DNA of 64,000 bases from Longimicrobiaceae bacterium. GTDB taxonomy: Bacteria > Gemmatimonadota > Gemmatimonadetes > Longimicrobiales > Longimicrobiaceae. Of this stretch, positions 8,049 to 19,229 are shown piece by piece (the stretch's first letter is position 1; every line of letters begins with the position of its first letter). The position numbers were made by a program, and so were the translations under genes. Under the pieces are notes generated by a model. That model did no database searches, was not told the origin of the DNA, and worked only from the letters and a program-made list of their open reading frames with translations. The DNA lies in contig JASLAX010000142.1 in assembly GCA_030146875.1 (NCBI GenBank), positions 12,449 to 76,448 on the forward strand, in the 5' to 3' direction.

Positions 8049-9278
8049 TCAGCGGTTGCCTTTCTTCCGGTCCAACGCGTAGAGCCTGATGCTCTCCACG
8101 CCTTCTTCATCCACATGCCGGCCGAGGACGAAGTCACGCCCGATGTGCATGGCACGGAAAGCATCCGGCATGCGCAACCTCCCAAGCCAGCGTCCGTCTG
8201 GAGCGAAGATCGTCCACTCCACCGTCCGGTCCCACGACGGACGCGAATGCAGCACCCACAGGTATCCAAGGTCGTCCACGAGCAGGCGGCCGTGAGCAGG
8301 GAGCGTGGCGGGGAAAGGCACCTGCGTCAGGTAGCGTTCCAGGCGGTCCCGACCCGGCCCCGTGACACCCTCCAGCTCCTCGCGCCGGTACCGCTCGGCA
8401 TCCGCCGCGGCAACCGGCACGGGGGCGTGGTCGGCACGGACGACCCGCCGAAGGCCGTTTCGCCCGTACACGCGGAACTCCACCGCGTCGCCGCTTCCCA
8501 CGAACACCGAGTCGCCCCCGACTGCGAGCTGCAGGGCACGGCCGAACGGGAATGGGAATCCGGTGGTACCCCTCCCTTCCCGCTGCACGAAGGTCTCGTC
8601 TCCCGGCGCGCGGGCCAGGACGTTCAGCACCCTGCCGTCGGCGCCCGTACGGACGAGCGTGACGGTGTCCCGCATGCGGCCGATACCCCCGGCCGCACCC
8701 GGGGTGGGGGCGGATCGCGCGACGATCTCTCCGTTCCGCAGCCTCCCTACCGCCCAGAGCCGCGGCTGAACCCCCTGCGGGAGCGGAGGGGTGCCAGAGA
8801 GGCTCGCCGTTCGGCCCGGCGCGCCGCTCGCCGGCAGGAACGTGAGGCGCCCCTGGATGAAGTCCCACACCAGGACCGTGTCCCCGGGCAGGAGCGCCAG
8901 CATCTCCATGGCCTGGAACTGACCCGGCCCGGAGCCTTCGCTACCCACCGACCGCAGATGCCTGCCGTTCGCGCCGTAGACGCGCACCTGGTGGGAGCCC
9001 TCGTCCGCGACGACGATCGTACCGTCGGGGTGTCGCCGCGCCCCCGCGACGCGGTGGAACGTGTACTCCGGAGCACCCTCGCCCACGCCGATCGTCAGCG
9101 ACGGAGTGTCCGCCAGGCTCCACCCCTCGTCCGCACCCCACGCCGGTGCGGCGCTCCGCACGATGGTGGTGCCCGCGCTGTCGCTCACCACCGTCCCGCC
9201 GAGTCGCTCGTTGGTGCCGCCACACGCGGCGGCCAACCCCGAGAGGGCGGCGACGCATAGAGTTCGGTAGCGAAGCAT
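8049..9278 (-). CDS. Six-bladed beta-propeller lipoprotein (NHL/SMP-30-like)
   Basis: 409 residues from the ATG at 9278, which yields the signal MLRYRTLCVAALSGLAAACGG with lipobox Cys19. The body has repeated NHL-type blades: DGTIVVADEGSHQVRVYGANG and VGSEGSGPGQFQAMEMLALLPGDTVLVWD are clear copies, with later blades around LQLAVGGDSVFVG and RLLVDDLGYLWVLHSRP. It therefore probably folds as a propeller on the periplasmic or outer face and binds a ligand or partner rather than catalysing a reaction. It is the first gene of the unit with the Cys-rich lipoprotein and the small secreted protein. A TAGATT hexamer lies upstream near 9310, but without a well-spaced -35. Confidence 0.8.
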   Translation of the reverse strand: MLRYRTLCVAALSGLAAACGGTNERLGGTVVSDSAGTTIVRSAAPAWGADEGWSLADTPSLTIGVGEGAPEYTFHRVAGARRHPDGTIVVADEGSHQVRVYGANGRHLRSVGSEGSGPGQFQAMEMLALLPGDTVLVWDFIQGRLTFLPASGAPGRTASLSGTPPLPQGVQPRLWAVGRLRNGEIVARSAPTPGAAGGIGRMRDTVTLVRTGADGRVLNVLARAPGDETFVQREGRGTTGFPFPFGRALQLAVGGDSVFVGSGDAVEFRVYGRNGLRRVVRADHAPVPVAAADAERYRREELEGVTGPGRDRLERYLTQVPFPATLPAHGRLLVDDLGYLWVLHSRPSWDRTVEWTIFAPDGRWLGRLRMPDAFRAMHIGRDFVLGRHVDEEGVESIRLYALDRKKGNR

Positions 9279-9374
9279 CGGCAAGGGCCACACAGGAAGC
9301 GGGGACGACGGGAACCGAAGGGAATCTACGTTACGGATTGTCCCCTCCGGGCGCAATGACGGAGAACGACGAAG

Positions 9375-9403
9375 GGCCCCGGAAGCTCACGCGCTCCGGG
9401 GCC
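9375..9403 (-). terminator. Hairpin terminator after the UPF0173 gene
   Basis: GGCCCCGGA pairs with TCCGGGGCC across an 11-nt loop, 25 bp beyond the stop of the hydrolase gene. Confidence 0.6.
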
Positions 9404-9427
9404 GTCCTCCCGTCCCGCCGCGGCGGC

Positions 9428-10117
9428 TCAGATCGTCAGCGACGCCCCCGGCTTCACCACCTCCACCCGCGCCCGGTCGCCCACGAGGCGGCGGAAGGTC
9501 TCGGGATCCTGCTCGATCACGGGGAAGGTGTCGTAGTGCATGGGCACGACGGTCTGCGGCCCGATGAACTCCACGGCGCGGGCGGCATCCTCGGGACCCA
9601 TGGTGAAGTTGTCGCCGATGGGGAGAAGGGCCACGTCCACCTGCCCCTTCAGGAGCTGCATGTCCATGATGAGCGCCGTGTCCCCCGCGAAGTAGAGGCG
9701 CGGGCCGCCCTTCAGGTTCAGCAGGAAGCCGCAGCAGTCGGTGGTGAAGGCGCCCTCGTCGTCTCCCGCGATGCTCCCGGTGTGCAGCGCGGGGGTCAGC
9801 TTCACGCGGCCGAACGGGAACTCGTGCCCCCCGCCGATGTTCATCCCGTGCCCGTTCTGCACCCCCTGCTTCTGGCAGAAGGAGACCAGCTCGAAGGTGG
9901 AGACGACCGTGGCCCCCGTGGCCTTCGCGACCTTGACGCAGTCGGCGAAGTGGTCGAAGTGCCCGTGAGAGACCAGGATGTAGTCCAGCGGGCCGATGTC
10001 GTCCGCCGTGCGGTCCGACTTCGGGTTCTCGTCCAGCCACGGGTCGAACAGGATCCGGGTGCCGTCGTCGGTCTCCAGCGTCCAGCAGGAGTGGCCGTGG
10101 AAGCTCAGGGTCGCCAT
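9428..10117 (-). CDS. UPF0173 metal-dependent hydrolase (metallo-beta-lactamase fold)
   Basis: 229 residues, the usual length for the UPF0173 (YtkL) family. The N-terminus MATLSFHGHSCWTLE and the zinc-binding motif SHGHFDHFAD (about residues 50-59) are diagnostic. Further metal ligands are expected in LHTG, in YFAGDTALIMDM and in the terminal VVPMHYDTFPVIEQDP. Cytosolic, with no signal peptide. Substrate unknown across the family. It lies 31 bp downstream of gcvH on the same strand and shares its promoter, but no functional link to glycine cleavage is established. Confidence 0.93.
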   Translation of the reverse strand: MATLSFHGHSCWTLETDDGTRILFDPWLDENPKSDRTADDIGPLDYILVSHGHFDHFADCVKVAKATGATVVSTFELVSFCQKQGVQNGHGMNIGGGHEFPFGRVKLTPALHTGSIAGDDEGAFTTDCCGFLLNLKGGPRLYFAGDTALIMDMQLLKGQVDVALLPIGDNFTMGPEDAARAVEFIGPQTVVPMHYDTFPVIEQDPETFRRLVGDRARVEVVKPGASLTI

Positions 10118-10148
10118 GCGCGTGCTCCGGTGGAGGGGTCCGTCCGCG

Positions 10149-10535
10149 TCAGCCGATCAGCGCCTCGTAGGCCGCCGCGTCCAGCAGCCCCTCGACCACG
10201 GACGGGTCCGCGACGCGCAGCTTGATCATCCAGCCCTCGCCGTACGGGTCGCTGTTCACCAGCGCCGGGTTGGCGTCCAGAGCGGCGTTCGACTCCACCA
10301 CCTCGCCCGCGGCGGGGCAGTACAGGTCGGAGACGGCCTTCACCGCCTCGATGGTGCCGAACACGGCCATGTCGTCGAACGTCGTGCCCGCCGCGGGCAG
10401 CTCCACGAACACCACGTCGCCCAGCTCGCCCTGCGCGTAGTCGGTGATCCCCACGTAGAACACGCCCGGCTCGCCGGCGCTCTTCAGGTACTCGTGCTCC
10501 TTGGTGTAGCGAAGGTCCTGCGGAACGTTGGCCAT
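10149..10535 (-). CDS. gcvH: Glycine cleavage system H protein
   Basis: 128 residues from the ATG at 10535, which is preceded by GGAGGAGCC; a longer open frame upstream lacks such a site. GcvH is the lipoylated carrier that shuttles the aminomethyl group between the P, T and L proteins of glycine decarboxylation. The lipoyl lysine is Lys66 in FGTIEAVKAVSD. The N-terminal RYTKEHEYLK and the C-terminal YGEGWMIKLR blocks are canonical. It is transcribed away from the gcvP locus; gcvT and the L protein are not in this window. The neighbouring LipM-like enzyme is a plausible modifier of this lysine. Confidence 0.97.
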   Translation of the reverse strand: MANVPQDLRYTKEHEYLKSAGEPGVFYVGITDYAQGELGDVVFVELPAAGTTFDDMAVFGTIEAVKAVSDLYCPAAGEVVESNAALDANPALVNSDPYGEGWMIKLRVADPSVVEGLLDAAAYEALIG

Positions 10536-10578
10536 TGGCTCCTCCAGGGGGTTTCCGGGCGTGCGGGAGACGCGGGGG

Positions 10579-10607
10579 AGAATACGGGCCCTCTCCGGGA
10601 GGGTCAA
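10579..10607 (-). promoter_or_regulatory. Promoter of gcvH
   Basis: Minus-strand TTGACC (10607-10602), 17 bp, TATTCT (10584-10579). This leaves an untranslated leader of about 35-40 nt that contains the GGAGGAG ribosome-binding site. Confidence 0.6.
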
Positions 10608-10712
10608 GCGCGCGCCCGCTTCCCCCGCTCCCGACGCGGAGGTTCCGCGGCGACGGCTCCGTCTTCGCCCTCCTTCGGGTTGCTGCCAGGGACTTCTCGC
10701 GCGGCAGGCGAC

Positions 10713-10800
10713 GACGAAGAGGGGAGACGCGGAGAGCGCGGAGACGCGGAGAACGGCAACGGCGCCTGGTCGTTTCCGCGCCTCCGCGTCCAGAAAGGCA
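10713..10800. repeat. Dispersed GACGCGGAG repeat, short copy
   Basis: Part of the gene-free stretch 10608-10910. It contains several copies of GACGCGGAG, followed by GAACGGCAACGG and an inverted CCGCGCCTCCGCGTC. The run CGCGGAGACGCGGA then ACGGCAACGG reappears, inverted, in the larger element at 35598-35800. I see no gene in it. Confidence 0.55.
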
Positions 10801-10855
10801 GGATCGGAACGAGACGGGGGGCGGCCGAGCGTTGGAGAACGGAGGGGATGCGAAG

Positions 10856-10885
10856 AGCCCCGTCCGGCGATCGCCGGGCGGGGCT
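10856..10885 (-). terminator. Hairpin terminator after the zinc-ribbon gene
   Basis: AGCCCCGTCCGGCGA pairs with TCGCCGGGCGGGGCT with one mismatch, forming a stem of about 15 bp with almost no loop, 25 bp beyond the stop at 10911. Confidence 0.6.
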
Positions 10886-10910
10886 CCCATCGAGGGCGAG
10901 CGGGCGGGAC

Positions 10911-11999
10911 TCAGCTCGCCGCAGCGTCCTCGTCCACGATCTCCGGCTGTCCGGTGCCGCCGCGGCGCACCTTCAGGCGGACCGGCTGTCCCCGCTCGTA
11001 GCGGTCGTACTCCGCCTGCGACACCTCGCGCTCGTACGACTTCCCCTCCGCGTCGGTGAAGCGGAGCACGTAGCGCTGGATGCGCGCGCCCTCCCGCTCC
11101 TTCCTGCCGATCTTCACCGCGGGCCACTCCGGCTCCCTGGCCGCGTCGCCGCGCGCCCAGGCGGTGTCGTCCGGCAGCCAACGCTCGATGTCGAACACGT
11201 ACTTCGTTCCGTAGATCGGCTCCTGCCGGTAGACGGGCTCCTCGTACGTCTCGGTGCGGTAGCGCGTCTCGTACTGGGGCTCGGTGCAGATCCGGTCCTC
11301 GAAGTAGCCGTTGCCGCGGTCCACCGAGCCGCAGGTGTAGGTGCGCGTCCCCGTCTGCACCCGCTCGGAGACCTGGCGCGTGCGCGTCTCGTGGTGGTCC
11401 AGCACGCGCCGGTGGGAGCGGACCGCGCGGAAGGAGCGCCGGGTGCGGCCACCCTGCGGCACCGACCAGTCCTCCTCGGTGACGGTGCGGTGCTCCTGCA
11501 CCTCGATGGCGCGCGTCCAGTCCTTGCCGTCGATCGTCGCCGCCACCTCCTTCGGCGAGTTCCACCAGGCCACGCCCGCGAGCAGCGCGGCGAAGAAGAT
11601 GGGCGCCTTCCACCTCCGGCGCGGCTTCGGCGGCGTCTCGGCCACGGCCGTGTCGGCCGTGTCGGCCGCGCGGCGGCGGTCGCGCGCCGAGCGCGGGATC
11701 TCGTCCATCTCGTACTCGTGCGTGTCCTGCTGGGGCGACGAGCCGCGCGCGGCGCCGCACCCGGGGCAGTCGTCCTGGGCCGCGCGGGCGCTGGCGCCGC
11801 AGTGCTCGCAGATCCAGTCGGCGCCGGCGCGGGCCTGCGCCAGCAGCCCGGCATAGGTGACCTCGGGCGCGTCCTGGGGCAGGTAGAAGCGCACCCCGTC
11901 CGGGCGGGGGGTGCCGCAGGAGGGGCAGCCGACCCGGCGCCCCGGCACCCCGGCCGTGCCGCAGGTGGGGCAGTCCCAGCGTCCTTCGCGAATGGCCAT
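10911..11999 (-). CDS. Membrane protein with N-terminal zinc ribbons
   Basis: 362 residues. The N-terminus carries paired CxxC motifs: CPTCG (about residue 10) with CPSCG (about 25), then CEHCG (about 64) with CPGCG (about 78), so two rubredoxin-like zinc ribbons. A linker rich in charged residues and Thr-Ala follows, then one membrane helix IFFAALLAGVAWW near residue 135. The rest is a Tyr- and Arg-rich strand-forming domain with repeated Thr/Tyr/Glu patterns (YETRYRTETYEEPVYRQEPIYGTKY). The topology suggests cytosolic ribbons and an external C-terminal domain, or the reverse. No specific function can be given. It is divergent from gcvP with 237 bp between them. Confidence 0.75.
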   Translation of the reverse strand: MAIREGRWDCPTCGTAGVPGRRVGCPSCGTPRPDGVRFYLPQDAPEVTYAGLLAQARAGADWICEHCGASARAAQDDCPGCGAARGSSPQQDTHEYEMDEIPRSARDRRRAADTADTAVAETPPKPRRRWKAPIFFAALLAGVAWWNSPKEVAATIDGKDWTRAIEVQEHRTVTEEDWSVPQGGRTRRSFRAVRSHRRVLDHHETRTRQVSERVQTGTRTYTCGSVDRGNGYFEDRICTEPQYETRYRTETYEEPVYRQEPIYGTKYVFDIERWLPDDTAWARGDAAREPEWPAVKIGRKEREGARIQRYVLRFTDAEGKSYEREVSQAEYDRYERGQPVRLKVRRGGTGQPEIVDEDAAAS

Positions 12000-12168
12000 C
12001 GTGCCGTCCGGCCTGGAGGGGAATGGCGAGGGCCGCGCGCGGGGCGGGCCATGGTGCGGAAGAGCGATGCGGCGGATGTAAGATGTTTCATCGCCCGCGC
12101 TTTGGGAAGCGGGGGGAGCCCCGTCCCGCGGGGAGGGCGGGTGCCGGGAGCGGACGCCGCGGGGGAGT

Positions 12169-12197
12169 TTGCCCTCCCCCGGCCGGGGCGGTAGATT
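12169..12197 (+). promoter_or_regulatory. Promoter of gcvP
   Basis: TTGCCC (12169-12174), exactly 17 bp, TAGATT (12192-12197). The leader is only about 33 nt and includes GGAAGGA before the GTG start. I looked for a glycine riboswitch in 12000-12236 and found none; there is no room for one downstream of this promoter. Confidence 0.6.
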
Positions 12198-12236
12198 CCG
12201 CGCGCTTCAGCCGCGCAACCCACCGGAAGGACCACA

Positions 12237-15113
<2,877 letters not shown>

Positions 15114-15196
15114 CGAGCGGGCCGGCAGACCGCCGGACGTGGCTCCGGGTGCTGAGGTTCGCATCCTGCCGCCCCGGTGCTGGCGGGATGGACGAA

Positions 15197-15223
15197 GGGG
15201 CGGGCTTGTCGCGAGCCCGCCCC
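15197..15223. terminator. Bidirectional hairpin terminator between gcvP and the DUF4390-like gene
   Basis: GGGGCGGGCT pairs perfectly with AGCCCGCCCC across a 7-nt loop, followed by TTTC on the plus strand. It lies 84 bp past the gcvP stop and 47 bp past the stop of the convergent gene. Confidence 0.7.
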
Positions 15224-15269
15224 TTTCGCTGGTCATCGGCCGGGGAGGCTCTCGCCCGGCGGGCCCGCC

Positions 15270-15899
15270 CTACCGCACCGCGAACGACCTTGACCGCACC
15301 ACGTAGTGCCGCGTCGGAAGGCCCAGCAGGCGCACGAAGAAGCGGCGCACGCCGGTCTCCACCGCGCTGCCCACGGGCTTGCGGCCCTGCACGGCGGGGC
15401 GGGCCTCGCCGCGGAGCCAGCGGCGAAGCTCGTCCAGGTCGCTGAGCGAGAGGGTCTCCACGTCCAGCGTGGCCAGGTAGTAGTGCCTGCCCTGGTGGGT
15501 CGGCCGCAGCGCCACCTGGAACGAGGCCTCCATGGCGGCCTCCACCTGGCGCAGCGTTCCGTAGCGGTGCTCCGTGCGGCCGTCCTCCAGCGCGAAGCCC
15601 TCCTCGATGGCGGAGCGCACCAGGGCGCGCGAGACCTCCTGCGAGCCCACCAGGTGATCGAACACGTCCTTCCGCCACAGCTCCACGCGCAGGTGGAAGC
15701 GCAGCGGCAGGCCGGACTCCAGCGCCTCGCGCAGGGCCCGGTCCCTCAGCACGCCCGACAGGCGCACCTCGGGCCGCCAACCGGCGCCGACGGAGACGTG
15801 CACCGGGCGCTGGGCGTGAACGCGAACGGGTCCCGCCCCCCCCAGCAGCAGCAGGAGGAGCGGGACCAGGATCCGGAGCGAGCGCGGGAGAGCGGTCAA
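15270..15899 (-). CDS. DUF4390-like secreted protein
   Basis: 209 residues from a TTG start at 15899 that overlaps the upstream stop as TTGA. A signal follows at once (ILVPLLLLLLGGAGPVRVHAQ, cleavage after HAQ). The mature domain has the pattern of DUF4390 proteins: LSGVLRDRALREALESGLPLRF near the start, an Arg/Trp-rich strand (VELWRKDVF), a central YGTLRQVEAAMEASFQV and the C-terminal RRWLRGE. In other bacteria DUF4390 genes sit next to NtrY/NtrX-type two-component genes, and such a pair lies 2-5 kb upstream here on the same strand. Function unknown; periplasmic role in envelope homeostasis is inference. Confidence 0.7.
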   Translation of the reverse strand: MTALPRSLRILVPLLLLLLGGAGPVRVHAQRPVHVSVGAGWRPEVRLSGVLRDRALREALESGLPLRFHLRVELWRKDVFDHLVGSQEVSRALVRSAIEEGFALEDGRTEHRYGTLRQVEAAMEASFQVALRPTHQGRHYYLATLDVETLSLSDLDELRRWLRGEARPAVQGRKPVGSAVETGVRRFFVRLLGLPTRHYVVRSRSFAVR

Positions 15900-17674
15900 A
15901 AGCGCGGGGTGAGGCGGACGAACAGGTTCACGCCGCCGGGGCCGCGGAGGGGGATCGCCCCGTAGATCCCCACGCGGCCCAGCAGCACGCCGGCGCCCAG
16001 GTCCACCGCGGTCTCCTCGTCGCGCCCACCGGCCTGCGACCAGCCGCGGCCGGCGTCCATGAAGAAGACCCACCCGAAGTCGGCATCCCAGCGGCCGTCC
16101 ACGTCCCAGCCGTCGTCCTCGTCCTTCCCTTCCGCGCCGTCCTCGTCCCAGTCGAAGCGGAAGTTGAAGCGGCCGCGGTACTCCGTCTGGACCAGCGCGA
16201 AGCGGTCGCACCCGTACGAGGTGAAGAAGCGGGGCGCGCCCGGGGCGTTGCCCTCGCCGGGCACGTCCTGCACGTCTCGCGGGCGGGTGACGTGGCGGCC
16301 GCGGGCGCCGCAGTCCCGGCTGAAGAGGCGGTAGCCCGGGAGCGTGCCCTCGCCGCCCAGGGCGTGCTGCCGTTGCGGGGGAAGCGGGGTCCCGTCCAGC
16401 GAGCCGCCCGCCACCACGCGCAGGTTCAGCAGCGCGGTGGGCGAGATGCGGTTGTAGCGCCGCACGTCCACCGTGCCGGCCGTGAACTCGCCGTATGCGC
16501 GCTCCGGCTGCAGGGTGGCCCCCGGAAGGAGCGGGTCGTGCGACAGGTACTCCGGCCGCCGCAGGTCCGACTCCAGCGCGCGCTCCACGCTGGCCTGCAC
16601 GTACCATCCGGTGGAGGGCGCGGCCGCGTGGGAGCGGGTGTCCAGCTCGCCGTGAACGATGGCGCTGTTCAGGCGCCCCTCGCCCACCAGGGGCTGCGCG
16701 CGCCACGGCTCGCTGTTGTCGAAGAGCGTCCAGGGGCTCCCCGACGGCACGCTCACGTGCTTCTCCGACCGGAACTCCGCCGTCAGCGAGAGAGGCGATC
16801 CCTCCGGCGCCAGCGTGGCGTACCCGCTCCACCCCTCGCGCAGGTAGTGGTCGCGGAAGTCCTGGTGCAGGAAGAAGGTGGAGAGGCCGTTCTCCAGCTT
16901 GGAGAGGTGCCACCCCTCGATGGGGTCCACCACCGAGCGGTACGCCGCCCCCACGCGGAACGCGCGGTAGCCCCCCAGGAACTGCTCCAGCCGCACGTCG
17001 TAGCCCCAGCGGCCGGGGTCGATCGTGCCGTCCTCGGTGCGGAAGACGGCGGCGGCCCGCAGCCGCAGCGGGTTGCGGCCCGCCGTCTCGATCACCGGAC
17101 CGAAGGTGATGGGCAGGCCCTCCACCCGGTTGTAGCTCTGCCCGGTGGCCACGATGAAGTCCGAGCGCCCGTCGCCGTCGTCCGCCGTCCGGGCCGAGTC
17201 GTCGTCGCCCGCGTCGCGGGCGCGGCCCACCCACACGATGCGCTCGCCGCGGCGCTCGTACGGCAGGCGCCCGGAGTAGGCGACCACCTCGCCGCCCAGG
17301 CGCGCGTCGTCCTGCCCCGTCACCGCGCCGCCGACCACGGTCAGGTCGCCGGTGACGGAGGCGCCGGAGAGGAGCTCCACGTCGCCGTTGATGACCACCA
17401 CGTCGCCGTCGATGCGGCCGGCCACCACCAGGGGGCCGCCCAGCACGGCCACGTCGCCGGTGATGGTGCGCTCCGGGGGGATGCGCGTGCGCCCGGTGAA
17501 GTGGATGGTCTCGGGGTCGTTGAAGAAGGCGGTGATCCGCTCCGCGACGTCGCGCGGAAGGTCCGCCTCGCCGATGCCGCGGCGCGGGATGGTGTCCGTC
17601 CCCGCGGTGCCCTGGGCGCCGGCCGGAGCGGCCAGGGCCAGGGCGAAGAGGGCGAGGATGCCGTACCTGCGCAT
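15896..17674 (-). CDS. BamA/TamA-type outer-membrane barrel with N-terminal bactofilin-like repeats
   Basis: 592 residues from an ATG preceded by GGAGGCACC. Signal peptide LALFALALAAPAGAQ. Residues about 60-125 consist of short strand repeats with a hexad-like beat (ITGDVAVLGGPLVVAGRIDG, then DVVVINGDVELLSGASVTG), as in bactofilin/polymer-forming beta-helices. From about residue 160 on it is a strand-rich barrel with many aromatic residues (SYNRVEGLPITFGP, LRVVAGGSLDGTPL, FALVQTEYRGRFNFRFDW) and a terminal Phe (FVRLTPRF), the usual end of outer-membrane proteins. The FALVQTEYRGRF segment and the late GWVFFMDAGRGW resemble the BamA/surface-antigen family. An acidic 20-residue loop (EDGAEGKDEDDGWDVDGR region) is exposed. 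It is coupled to the DUF4390-like gene. Confidence 0.8.
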   Translation of the reverse strand: MRRYGILALFALALAAPAGAQGTAGTDTIPRRGIGEADLPRDVAERITAFFNDPETIHFTGRTRIPPERTITGDVAVLGGPLVVAGRIDGDVVVINGDVELLSGASVTGDLTVVGGAVTGQDDARLGGEVVAYSGRLPYERRGERIVWVGRARDAGDDDSARTADDGDGRSDFIVATGQSYNRVEGLPITFGPVIETAGRNPLRLRAAAVFRTEDGTIDPGRWGYDVRLEQFLGGYRAFRVGAAYRSVVDPIEGWHLSKLENGLSTFFLHQDFRDHYLREGWSGYATLAPEGSPLSLTAEFRSEKHVSVPSGSPWTLFDNSEPWRAQPLVGEGRLNSAIVHGELDTRSHAAAPSTGWYVQASVERALESDLRRPEYLSHDPLLPGATLQPERAYGEFTAGTVDVRRYNRISPTALLNLRVVAGGSLDGTPLPPQRQHALGGEGTLPGYRLFSRDCGARGRHVTRPRDVQDVPGEGNAPGAPRFFTSYGCDRFALVQTEYRGRFNFRFDWDEDGAEGKDEDDGWDVDGRWDADFGWVFFMDAGRGWSQAGGRDEETAVDLGAGVLLGRVGIYGAIPLRGPGGVNLFVRLTPRF

Positions 17675-17855
17675 GGTGCCTCCGGGAAGGGTGAGTCCGG
17701 GATCGGGTGCGTCCGTCGATGCACCCCGCAGGGGCACGCCGCGTGCCCGATCCCGCCATTCCGTCATCTATCGATCCGCCCGGTACTTACGAGCTCCGCC
17801 ACCGACGTTCGCGCCCACCGCCGTGTCGGAACGACGCGCGCGCGCGACGCAGGTG

Positions 17856-19229
17856 TCACCGCTCGATCCCCAGCCGCCGCATCCGCCGGTAGAGGTTCGC
17901 GCGGTCCGTTCGCAGCCGCCGGGCGGCCTCCGCCACGTTCCCGTCGGAGACGTCGAGCGCCCTGGAGAGCAGGTCGCGCTCGTAGTCGTCCAGCCGGTCG
18001 GGGAGCGAGCGCGTGTCGTCCTCCCGCCAGGCGGGTCCCGCGGCCGGCTCCGCCGGGAGCGGCCCCGTGCCGGCGACCAGGGCGCGGATCTCCGCCGCGT
18101 CCACGTCGGACCCCGCGTGCAGGATGCAGAGGCGCTCCAGGATGTTCGCCAGCTCGCGCACGTTCCCCGGCCAGGGATGGCGGACCAGCGCGTCCATCGC
18201 CGGCGGCAGCAGGCGCGGGGGGCGCAGGCCGGTGCGGGCGCGGTTGCGGACCAGGAAGTGCTCCACCAGCGGCGGCACGTCCTCCCTCCTCTCCCGCAGG
18301 GGAGCCAGGTGGATGGGGATGACGTGCAGCCGGAAGAAGAGGTCCTCGCGGAAGCGGCCGGACGCCACCTCGGCCCGCAGGTCCTTGTTGGTGGCGGCCA
18401 GGATGCGGACGTCCACGGGGATGGGCTCCGAGCCCCCCACGCGCTCGATCTCCCCCGCCTCCAGGGCGCGCAGCAGCTTGGCCTGGGCCTCCAGCGAGAG
18501 GTCGCCGATCTCGTCCAGGAAGAGCGTGCCGCCAGTGGCCAGCTCGAAGCGCCCGCGCCGCCGCTCCGTGGCGCCGGTGAAGGAGCCCTTCTCGTGGCCG
18601 AAGAGCTCGCTCTCCACCAGGTCACGGGGGATGGCGGCGCAGTTCAGGCGCACGAACGGCCCCCGCGCCCTTCCCGACCGGGCGTGGACGGCCCCGGCGA
18701 CCACCTCCTTCCCCGTTCCCGACTCGCCGGTGATCAGCACCCGCGCGTCCGTCGGCGCCACTCGGCCGATCAGGGCACGCACGGCCTCCATCACCTCGCT
18801 CCGCCCCACCATCTCGTCGCCCTCGCCCAGCTCCTCGCGCAGTGCGCGGTTCAGCTCGCGCTCGCGCCGCAGCTCCAGGGCGGAGCGCAGGGTGAGCAGC
18901 ACGGCCTCGGGGGAGAGCGGCTTCTCGATGAAGTGGAAGGCGCCCAGCCGCGTCGCCTTCACGGCGTCGGAGAGGGACGCCTTGCCGCTCATCATCACCA
19001 CGGGAAGGTCGGGGGCCGCCTCCTTCAGCCAGGGAAGCGCGTCCAGCCCGGTCTCGTCGGCCATGTACAGGTCCATCAACACCGCGTCGGGCTCTTCGGA
19101 CCGCACCTCGGCCAGCGCGCCGCGGCCGCTCCCCGCCTCGCGGACCCGGTACCCCTCCGCGCGCAGCAGGGAGCCCAGCATGCGGCGGATGTTGGGCTCG
19201 TCGTCTACGACCAGGACGGTGGCGGTCAT
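17856..19229 (-). CDS. Sigma-54-dependent response regulator, NtrX/NtrC type
   Basis: 457 residues in the standard three-domain order. The receiver (residues 1-120) has the phosphoacceptor Asp53 in LMDLYM, the acidic pair DDE at 9-11 and Lys103 in IEKP. The AAA+ domain (about 140-370) has Walker A GESGTGKE (168-175), the sigma-54 contact loop GSFTGA (215-220, one substitution from the usual GAFTGA) and Walker B GGTLFLDEIGDL. The C-terminal Fis-type helix-turn-helix ends LYRRMRRLGIER. It overlaps the downstream stop of the kinase gene as ATGA, the kinase being translated first, so the pair is stoichiometrically coupled. Targets are unknown; the cluster suggests envelope genes. Confidence 0.95.
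   Translation of the reverse strand: MTATVLVVDDEPNIRRMLGSLLRAEGYRVREAGSGRGALAEVRSEEPDAVLMDLYMADETGLDALPWLKEAAPDLPVVMMSGKASLSDAVKATRLGAFHFIEKPLSPEAVLLTLRSALELRRERELNRALREELGEGDEMVGRSEVMEAVRALIGRVAPTDARVLITGESGTGKEVVAGAVHARSGRARGPFVRLNCAAIPRDLVESELFGHEKGSFTGATERRRGRFELATGGTLFLDEIGDLSLEAQAKLLRALEAGEIERVGGSEPIPVDVRILAATNKDLRAEVASGRFREDLFFRLHVIPIHLAPLRERREDVPPLVEHFLVRNRARTGLRPPRLLPPAMDALVRHPWPGNVRELANILERLCILHAGSDVDAAEIRALVAGTGPLPAEPAAGPAWREDDTRSLPDRLDDYERDLLSRALDVSDGNVAEAARRLRTDRANLYRRMRRLGIER

Noticed and set aside
12000..12236. Glycine riboswitch upstream of gcvP
   Set aside because: No conserved aptamer core was seen, and the inferred promoter leaves a leader of only about 33 nt.
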